Shown piece by piece: positions 7,020 to 11,517 of a stretch of 11,517 nucleotides of DNA. The stretch spans positions 1-11,517 of the forward strand of contig JAJYVC010000041.1 in NCBI GenBank assembly GCA_021792235.1, given 5' to 3'. The notes under the pieces are model-generated. The model saw nothing but the letters and a program-made list of their open reading frames with translations. It did no database searches and was not told the origin of the DNA. The position numbers and the translations under genes are program-made. Every line of letters begins with the position of its first letter. Position 1 is the stretch's first letter. The DNA comes from Microcaldota archaeon (GTDB taxonomy: Archaea; Micrarchaeota; Micrarchaeia; Micrarchaeales; CABMGC01).

Positions 7020-8051
7020 ATGCTATCTCGTTTATCAGGAAATGAAAAATTCAGGCTGCTGGTTATATACGCTACCATATCCATAGCGACTGTGCTTGGA
7101 TTTGCTGCCTCTGCAGTTATTGGCAGGGCCTACATCGCCCTGGCAGGACTTGGGTTGGTAGCATATGTCTTCGGCCTCAGGCACGGTGTTGATGCAGACC
7201 ATATAGCAGCAATAGACAACACCACGAGGAAGCTTGTGAATGACGGGAAGAAGCCGCTTACTGTGGGTATGTGGTTCTCCCTTGGCCATTCCACGGTAGT
7301 GGTGGTAATGATAATAGCGGTTGTGCTTGCGACACGCCTGGTCGCAGGCTCTATACCTTCACTTCAGGTACTTGGCTCTGTGCTGGGTACCACAATTTCT
7401 GGCGCATTCCTTTGGATCATAGGGATAATAAACGCCATAGTTGTACTTGACATCTATCAGATATTCAAAAAAATGCGCGCAGGCAAGGTGGGCGAAGAGA
7501 AGTTAGAGGAGCTACTTGACAAAAGGGGATTTATGAATAGGTATTTCGGCCGTATGTCAACTCTGATAAAGAAGCCGTGGCAGATGTATCCCATAGGCGT
7601 GCTGTTTGGATTAGGATTCGACACTGCAAGCGAAGTAGCATTGATAGCCATAAGCGTTGGGGTGGGTGCGGCATCGAGCGTGCCCATATGGATGGTTTTG
7701 ATACTGCCACTCATGTTCACGTGCGGGATGGTATTGGTTGATACCTCTGATGGCGTAGCGATGAACCTCGCATATGGCTGGGCGTTCATTAAGCCAATAA
7801 GGAAGATATATTACAACCTGACTGTAACGGTAATATCGGTAGCAGTTGCGCTGCTTGTAGGAACCGTAGAACTGCTGCAGGTACTTTCATCGGAACTTGG
7901 GCTCTCTGGCTCCTTCTGGTCGTGGCTTGGCGGCATCAGCTTCGAGACCATTGGTTATCTGATAATCGCACTATTCCTTGGAACCTGGATAGCCGCAATT
8001 GCCATATACAGATACAAGGACTTTGAAGGGCAACTGATGGACCTTCCATAA
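7020..8051 (+). CDS. NiCoT-family nickel/cobalt permease (HoxN/NixA type)
   Basis: A 343-aa integral membrane protein taking up Ni2+ or Co2+ with high affinity. All four NiCoT signatures are visible: RHGVDADHI at 54-62 (the HxxxxDH metal motif, His55/Asp60/His61), FSLGHSTVV at 86-94, LGFDTASE at 198-205, and LPLMFTCGMVLVDTSDG at 229-245. Eight or so hydrophobic segments are apparent, with a charged cytoplasmic loop at about 148-187 (KMRAGKVGEEKLEELLD). The length is normal for the family. It starts 6 nt after the aroE stop, so it is probably co-transcribed and perhaps translationally coupled. No metalloenzyme operon adjoins it; the only cobalt-related neighbour is the B12-domain protein 2 kb upstream. 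Ni versus Co preference cannot be read from sequence. Confidence 0.95.
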   Translation: MLSRLSGNEKFRLLVIYATISIATVLGFAASAVIGRAYIALAGLGLVAYVFGLRHGVDADHIAAIDNTTRKLVNDGKKPLTVGMWFSLGHSTVVVVMIIAVVLATRLVAGSIPSLQVLGSVLGTTISGAFLWIIGIINAIVVLDIYQIFKKMRAGKVGEEKLEELLDKRGFMNRYFGRMSTLIKKPWQMYPIGVLFGLGFDTASEVALIAISVGVGAASSVPIWMVLILPLMFTCGMVLVDTSDGVAMNLAYGWAFIKPIRKIYYNLTVTVISVAVALLVGTVELLQVLSSELGLSGSFWSWLGGISFETIGYLIIALFLGTWIAAIAIYRYKDFEGQLMDLP

Positions 8052-8216
8052 AGCAACTGGGTCAAGGCTCTTGGATTTGTGGTACCAAATGCGCTTTTAT
8101 GGACAGCTCCTGATCATGTTAATATATAACATCTTGTATTTCGACATATAACCCAGTTATTGACTACCACAAATAACATAAATAGTTTAATATAGAGACT
8201 AGGTATTGGCGGGAGG
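8052..8216. promoter_or_regulatory. Intergenic region with interleaved inverted repeats and two TATA-like elements
   Basis: No gene is seen. AACTGGGT (8055-8062) is complementary to ACCCAGTT (8151-8158). TTTGTGGTA (8076-8084) is complementary to TACCACAAA (8165-8173). The order A-B-A'-B' is that of a pseudoknot rather than nested hairpins. Between them lies the symmetric GTTAATATATAAC (8118-8130), a second TATA-like element that would start transcripts near 8151. Close to the NiCoT stop, TTGG/CCAA arms followed by a short T run (8071-8098) could be a weak terminator. Confidence 0.4.
8186..8194 (+). promoter_or_regulatory. TATA box of the DoxD/DoxX-like gene
   Basis: TTTAATATA is centred 27 nt before ATG 8217, the distance expected from TATA box to transcription start. 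The message is probably leaderless. The GGGAGG that abuts the ATG has no spacer and would be largely outside the transcript. Confidence 0.6.
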
Positions 8217-8735
8217 ATGCCGAAAGGCAGTTGGTTTTTCAGGCACAGGTCTTTTCTTAAGACGTTTGTTAGAGTAATTTTCGGGTTGGTGTGGCTGCTG
8301 GACGGCATAATGAAGTTTGTATTCCTAAATTCAGCAATATTCGCCCAGATGGTACAGGCAGGTGGAAATGGGCAGCCGCTATGGCTCATGCCCTGGTTTA
8401 ATTTCTGGTCTACTACAGTAGGCTATGCTCCAGAGTTCTGGTTATATCTTATCGGAATCAGCGAATTGCTCTTGGGTCTTGCCTTGATTTTCGGATTTGT
8501 GAGAAAGATTGCATATTCGCTGGGATTTCTTCTCAGCCTGCTCATATGGTCAGTTCCTGAAGGCCTGGGAGGACCTTACGGGCCAAGCTCTACTGATGTG
8601 GGTACAGGAATTATGTATGCGATATTATTCATTGCACTTATATTGATAAATGCAGAATTCGGACCAAGTAAATATTCGCTTGACAGGCTGTTAGAGAAGC
8701 GCATAAAATGGTGGAGAAAGATAGCCGAATTCTGA
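8217..8735 (+). CDS. DoxD/DoxX-family membrane protein (possible thiosulfate:quinone oxidoreductase large-subunit homologue)
   Basis: A 172-aa protein with four predicted membrane helices, at about 17-37, 73-93, 99-113 and 128-146. The first helix carries RVIFGLVWLLDGIMKF, typical of DoxX-like proteins. The loop before helix 4 contains EGLGGPYGPSSTDVGTG (115-131), resembling the DoxD signature of the Acidianus thiosulfate:quinone oxidoreductase, which feeds electrons from thiosulfate to membrane quinone. The partner subunit DoxA is not encoded in this window, so activity is uncertain. Many DoxX-like proteins have other redox roles. ATG 8217 is supported by the TATA spacing. It is a single-gene unit converging on the mscS-like gene. 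Confidence 0.82.
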   Translation: MPKGSWFFRHRSFLKTFVRVIFGLVWLLDGIMKFVFLNSAIFAQMVQAGGNGQPLWLMPWFNFWSTTVGYAPEFWLYLIGISELLLGLALIFGFVRKIAYSLGFLLSLLIWSVPEGLGGPYGPSSTDVGTGIMYAILFIALILINAEFGPSKYSLDRLLEKRIKWWRKIAEF

Positions 8736-8770
8736 ACAAGAAGACAGGAATCCGTGAAATTGCCGTGTCA

Positions 8771-8805
8771 GGTACACCATATTAATATGGGACTTGGACT
8801 GTACC
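8771..8805. terminator. Nested dyad between convergent genes, candidate bidirectional terminator
   Basis: GGTACA (8771-8776) pairs with TGTACC (8800-8805). Inside lies the perfect 14-bp palindrome CCATATTAATATGG (8777-8790). The element sits in the 102-bp gap between the two convergent stops, where terminators for both genes are expected. A pyrimidine-rich stretch follows at 8811-8822. Archaeal termination often depends on T tracts rather than stems, so a protein-binding site is the alternative. Confidence 0.35.
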
Positions 8806-8837
8806 AGATCATCTTTCTCTTGTGCGCAACTTTGGCT

Positions 8838-9734
8838 TCAGGTTTTCATATCCTTCAGCTGATGGTAGGCGTTGTCAAGACTCAAATTCACCAGATTAAT
8901 TATCTGGTTGGCTTGTTCTATGGTTTCAAAATATACTATGACATTTAATACGTTGGTGTTGCCTGCTGACTTTGTTGAGAGGTAGATTTCTGGATCTTTG
9001 GCATTAAGATTTTGCAATTCTTTCTTGAGAACGGCATTTGCCCTTGACAGAAGTTTTTTGGTAGGGACATCCGCATTCATAGTGACATTGAACGAGTAGG
9101 AGTATCTGCCCTTCGGGCCAGCTTCGGCATGAGTGAAAACGGTTGAATTGAACAGTATATTGTTTGGTATATGCATCAAGTAGCCGTTCTGCGTCTTGAC
9201 CTCTGTGAAAAGAGGATTCACTTTCTGCACCCTGCAGAGCACATTGCCTCCGAACATCCATGAATACAGCACCACTACCTTGCCTGGCAAGATAACCCTT
9301 GATGATGACAGGAAGAATCCTGACAAAAGGCTTGTGGCTACCGATTGCACGGCTAGTCCGAGCACTATGCCCCCTACTGCCCCTCCCGCCAGCGCCCCGG
9401 ATAGGCTTATTCCTAATGAGGTTAATGCTATTACTATTATCGCGGCAAAAAGGAGCATGCGAAGCAGAAGCTTTGCAAGCTCTCCGGTCTCGCCGGCAGT
9501 ACCTTGCGCTGCATATGGTACGAATATTGAAAGCAGTATCTTGTATATTATGTATGAAGCTATTATGCCAATTGTTATGTTAGTAAAGTCGTAGATGAGT
9601 GGCAGATAATAGTATATTGCACTTGAAGGAGTTATGACCAGGCCAAGGAAATGATTTACTGAGAGCAGACCAGCTACTGCAAAGACTACAACTGCCATTA
9701 CGCCGATATACTTGCCCAGATTATTTTCTAACAT
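8838..9734 (-). CDS. mscS: Small mechanosensitive channel, MscS family
   Basis: A turgor-gated membrane pore that releases solutes on osmotic downshock. It has three membrane helices (in the 302-residue numbering from ATG 9746: about 13-36, 46-76 and 92-112), then the pore helix rich in Gly/Ala at 115-146 (SGALAGGAVGGIVLGLAVQS). A beta domain follows (LPGKVVVL, then MHIPNNILFNSTVFTH at 191-206), ending in a mixed alpha/beta cytoplasmic part. This matches E. coli-type MscS in order and length. ATG 9734 (298 aa) is chosen because the TATA box at 9763-9769 is centred 32 nt from it but only 20 nt from ATG 9746. The latter would add MLSR and would lie upstream of the expected transcript start. Single-gene unit. 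Confidence 0.92.
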   Translation of the reverse strand: MLENNLGKYIGVMAVVVFAVAGLLSVNHFLGLVITPSSAIYYYLPLIYDFTNITIGIIASYIIYKILLSIFVPYAAQGTAGETGELAKLLLRMLLFAAIIVIALTSLGISLSGALAGGAVGGIVLGLAVQSVATSLLSGFFLSSSRVILPGKVVVLYSWMFGGNVLCRVQKVNPLFTEVKTQNGYLMHIPNNILFNSTVFTHAEAGPKGRYSYSFNVTMNADVPTKKLLSRANAVLKKELQNLNAKDPEIYLSTKSAGNTNVLNVIVYFETIEQANQIINLVNLSLDNAYHQLKDMKT

Positions 9735-9762
9735 ACGACTCAACATTTATCTGTATGAAAAA

Positions 9763-9769
9763 ATATATA
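9763..9769 (-). promoter_or_regulatory. TATA box of the mscS-like gene
   Basis: The minus strand reads CTATATATTT around this site. It is centred 32 nt from ATG 9734, giving an expected leader of only a few nucleotides. No Shine-Dalgarno sequence precedes either candidate ATG. Confidence 0.55.
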
Positions 9770-10011
9770 GAACTAATTGACTGGACGGATATAGATTTGG
9801 CGTCTGGGCCCAAAAGGCCTGTTTTATTCCATGTGGACTTTAAATATGCCATGGGCGTAAATTTGGTTTGCCGTTTCGTTACATGACTGATTGTCAAGTC
9901 CTAGGACAGCTAGGTCAACTGCATAAATCAAGAAGTATTGGCTGGGAGGTATTTTGAAAATCATCTTCGCTGTGTACAATATGTGCTACAGGCAAACCTC
10001 GGGCAAGAAGA
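9770..10011. other. Divergent intergenic region between mscS and the anion permease
   Basis: No convincing gene. A TATA-like TTTAAATA lies at 9839-9846 (plus strand). Downstream of it is a 24-codon ORF (ATG 9883 to TGA 9955-9957). The 10-bp palindrome GTCCTAGGAC is at 9898-9907. GGGAGGT (9944-9950), the best Shine-Dalgarno match in the region, precedes a TTG at 9954 that overlaps the TGA of the small ORF. The frame opened by that TTG runs into the permease gene out of frame, so it is probably not a real protein. A leader RNA or regulatory peptide is possible. Confidence 0.35.
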
Positions 10012-10019
10012 ATTTAAGA
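10012..10019 (+). promoter_or_regulatory. TATA-like element of the anion permease gene
   Basis: ATTTAAGA is centred 26 nt upstream of ATG 10042, fitting a leaderless transcript. This chooses ATG 10042 over TTG 10033, which directly follows an in-frame TGA. Confidence 0.5.
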
Positions 10020-10041
10020 GCCTACACGCTGATTGTCATGC

Positions 10042-11286
10042 ATGTTATTGCCGTTATCTGTTATGGTGCTGGCAGTATCATTCGTGCTGGTAGCCATAAG
10101 GCAGATAGGCAGCATAAAGCTGCAGATATGGCAGATAATTCTCGGAGGCGCAGCCGTAGTGCTCATTACCGGGCAAATATCAATAACAGCAGCCATATCC
10201 TACATAAACCCTACAGTAATAGTTTTCCTCGTGGGAATTTTTATCCTGGGGGAGGCCATGACCAGAAGCGGTTACATACAATATCTTGCTTCTAAGCTGT
10301 TTAAGAGTTTCAAATCGGTTGACGGATTGGTGCTTGCCATTCTCTTCTCAATGGGCTTTGCATCGATGTTCATGATTAACGACACAATGGCGATCGTAGG
10401 TACTCCTGTAGTGATGTTTTTTGCGGTTAGGGAGGGCATCAACCCTAAGCTCATGTTGCTCTCCCTTGCATTTGCAATAACCATAGGCAGTGTCACGAGC
10501 CCAATCGGCAATCCCCAGAACCTGCTTGTTGCCTCTGATGGCATTGTTAAGGAGCCGTTTATCGCATTTTTCTCAACCCTTTTTATACCTACCATGATAA
10601 ACCTTCTTGCCGCGTATTTCGTACTCAGGCTTTTCTTCAAAAACGAATTCAAAAATAAATCGCTAGTGCATCAGGGCATCATAATAAAGGACAAGAGCCT
10701 TGCCAATATATGCAGGTTGTCCCTTGCCCTGTTCGGAATTTCAATATTGGCCTACATTGCAATGGAAATATTAGGTATTGCTCAGGGACTTAGTTTTGCA
10801 TACCTCTCAATCATTGCGGCTCTGCCAATACTCCTTTTTAGCAAAGATCGCTTAGCTATAGTAAAGGAGATAGATTGGCAGACAATAGTATTTTTCATAG
10901 CGCTTTTTGTGCTTGTAGGAAGCGTGTGGCAATCCGGGTTCTTCCAGTACGCTATAAATGGCCTTCACCTTGACATTGATTATATACCTACAGTGTTGCT
11001 CGTGAATGTTATAGGAAGCCAATTTATCTCTAACGTGCCTATGGCGCTGATCTACCTAAAGCTTTTGACATACGCAAACGTTAATACATCAACTGCATTG
11101 GCCCTTGCGGCCGGAACAACTATTGCAGGTAACTTATTCATACTGGGAGCTGCCAGCAACGTGATAATAGTCCAGATGGCTGAGAGAAAGTACGGCCACT
11201 TCTTATCATTCTTTGATTTTGCAAGGGTGGGAATTCTTATTACGGCAGTCAATATGCTTGTCTATTGGGCATTCCTTACAATATGA
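10042..11286 (+). CDS. ArsB/CitT-type (ion transporter superfamily) anion permease
   Basis: A 414-aa integral membrane protein of the superfamily that includes ArsB, CitM and SLC13-type carriers. It transports oxyanions, carboxylates or Na+/H+-coupled anions. Both half-repeats carry the expected signatures. MINDTMAIVGTP (111-122) and SPIGNPQNLLVAS (153-165) lie in the first half; FISNVPMAL (328-336) and GAASNVIIVQMAE (369-381) in the second. EIDWQTIVFFIALFVLVG (276-293) is the characteristic start of the second half. About eleven hydrophobic segments are visible. No arsR or arsenite-related gene is near, so an arsenite role has no support. Substrate (arsenite, phosphate/sulfate-like or carboxylate) is unknown. 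The start is set by the TATA spacing. Single-gene unit. Confidence 0.92.
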   Translation: MLLPLSVMVLAVSFVLVAIRQIGSIKLQIWQIILGGAAVVLITGQISITAAISYINPTVIVFLVGIFILGEAMTRSGYIQYLASKLFKSFKSVDGLVLAILFSMGFASMFMINDTMAIVGTPVVMFFAVREGINPKLMLLSLAFAITIGSVTSPIGNPQNLLVASDGIVKEPFIAFFSTLFIPTMINLLAAYFVLRLFFKNEFKNKSLVHQGIIIKDKSLANICRLSLALFGISILAYIAMEILGIAQGLSFAYLSIIAALPILLFSKDRLAIVKEIDWQTIVFFIALFVLVGSVWQSGFFQYAINGLHLDIDYIPTVLLVNVIGSQFISNVPMALIYLKLLTYANVNTSTALALAAGTTIAGNLFILGAASNVIIVQMAERKYGHFLSFFDFARVGILITAVNMLVYWAFLTI

Positions 11287-11295
11287 TATAGGTAC

Positions 11296-11313
11296 GGCGG
11301 GACATGTCCTGCC
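11296..11313. terminator. 18-bp palindrome 10 nt after the permease stop
   Basis: GGCGGGACATGTCCTGCC is self-complementary except for one pair that becomes G-U in RNA; its centre GGACATGTCC is perfect. Position suggests a terminator hairpin, but no T tract follows. An operator for the next gene is possible. Confidence 0.35.
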
Positions 11314-11408
11314 AGATTACTATGGTAAGTGCACCATTCTCTATGGGGGCGCAGGGGGCAAAAGCCGTTATTACACTTGCTATAACTACTTCTACCACGG
11401 GTGCGGCA

Positions 11409-11416
11409 TTTATAAA
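11409..11416 (+). promoter_or_regulatory. TATA box near the right edge
   Basis: TTTATAAA is a near-consensus archaeal TATA box, predicting a transcription start near 11439. It is about 49 nt before ATG 11462. AGGTGG at 11445-11450 is a possible Shine-Dalgarno sequence. This suggests a gene starting at the window edge. Confidence 0.45.
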
Positions 11417-11461
11417 TTCATAGCAGGAAAACCCATCTTTTCAAAGGTGGGATGAAAGCGC

Positions 11462-11517
11462 ATGCGTATAAACCGTAACAAGATAATAACCCTGGTCATC
11501 GTGAAAACGGCATATAA
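11462..11517 (+). CDS. Possible start of a further gene, truncated by window end
   Basis: Eighteen codons are open to the edge: a basic stretch (MRINRNK) followed by a hydrophobic run (IITLVIV), which would fit a signal anchor or first membrane segment. The support is the TATA box 49 nt upstream and AGGTGG about 11 nt before the ATG. An ATG at 11452 gives only eight codons. The 175 bp between the permease stop and this ATG hold only the palindrome, the TATA box and a 33-codon ORF (11322-11423) without promoter support. Too short to assign a family. Confidence 0.3.
   Translation, partial: MRINRNKIITLVIVKTAY

Noticed and set aside
8754..8948. 64-codon plus-strand ORF after the doxD-like gene
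   Set aside because: Over half lies antisense to the 3' end of the mscS gene, and it has no TATA box at the right distance.
9954..10295. 113-codon ORF from TTG 9954 with a good Shine-Dalgarno sequence
   Set aside because: It overlaps the permease gene out of frame for 250 nt; the overlapping part is Arg/Ser/His-rich nonsense. Only its start region was kept as a possible leader.
11213..11455. 80-codon ORF across the end of the permease
   Set aside because: Out of frame with the permease, crossing a palindrome, rich in Cys/Tyr/Gly with no family resemblance.
1..11517. tRNA, rRNA, CRISPR arrays, insertion sequences, cobalamin riboswitch
   Set aside because: Gaps are short (at most about 300 bp). 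No regularly spaced repeats, transposase reading frames, T-arm-like sequences in gaps or B12-box-like elements were seen.

Overview
The window looks like archaeal chromosome of moderate GC. Strong TATA-box-like elements lie 20-31 nt upstream of most candidate start codons. Isoleucine is often ATA and arginine mostly AGG/AGA, and Shine-Dalgarno sequences are largely absent, which suggests leaderless transcripts. A DoxD/DoxX-type membrane protein, a NiCoT metal transporter and an ArsB/CitT-type permease would suit an acidophilic or sulfur-metabolising archaeon (Thermoplasmata- or Micrarchaeota-like). That lineage guess is inference only. No rRNA, tRNA, IS element or CRISPR array was seen.

Layout. 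Bases 1-1026 (+) hold the 3' three quarters of a phosphomannomutase/phosphoglucomutase. Converging on it, with 1 nt between the two stop codons, is a 1378-codon gene (1028-5164, -). It has an N-terminal helical tandem-repeat region, a mutase-type cobalamin-binding Rossmann domain, and an approximately 850-residue basic, His/Ser/Ala-rich tail. Upstream on the same strand is a GNAT acetyltransferase (5313-5978). A divergent intergenic region with a large imperfect dyad separates it from an aroE-like shikimate dehydrogenase (6192-7013, +), followed after 6 nt by a NiCoT nickel/cobalt permease (7020-8051, +). A 165-bp intergenic region with interleaved inverted repeats precedes a DoxD/DoxX-like membrane protein (8217-8735, +). 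This converges on a small MscS channel (8838-9734, -). A 300-bp divergent promoter region then leads to an ArsB/CitT-type anion permease (10042-11286, +). The last 230 bp hold a palindrome, a strong TATA box and possibly the start of another gene.

Function. Most genes are single-gene units with their own promoters; only aroE and NiCoT look like an operon. The standout is the 1378-aa protein. A B12-type domain is embedded between a repeat scaffold and a huge low-complexity tail, with no catalytic mutase partner in view and a displaced Asp in the cobalt-ligand motif. Arginine codon use changes along this single open frame, so the tail has a different history or weaker selection. The nearby Ni/Co permease gives a tentative cobalt link.
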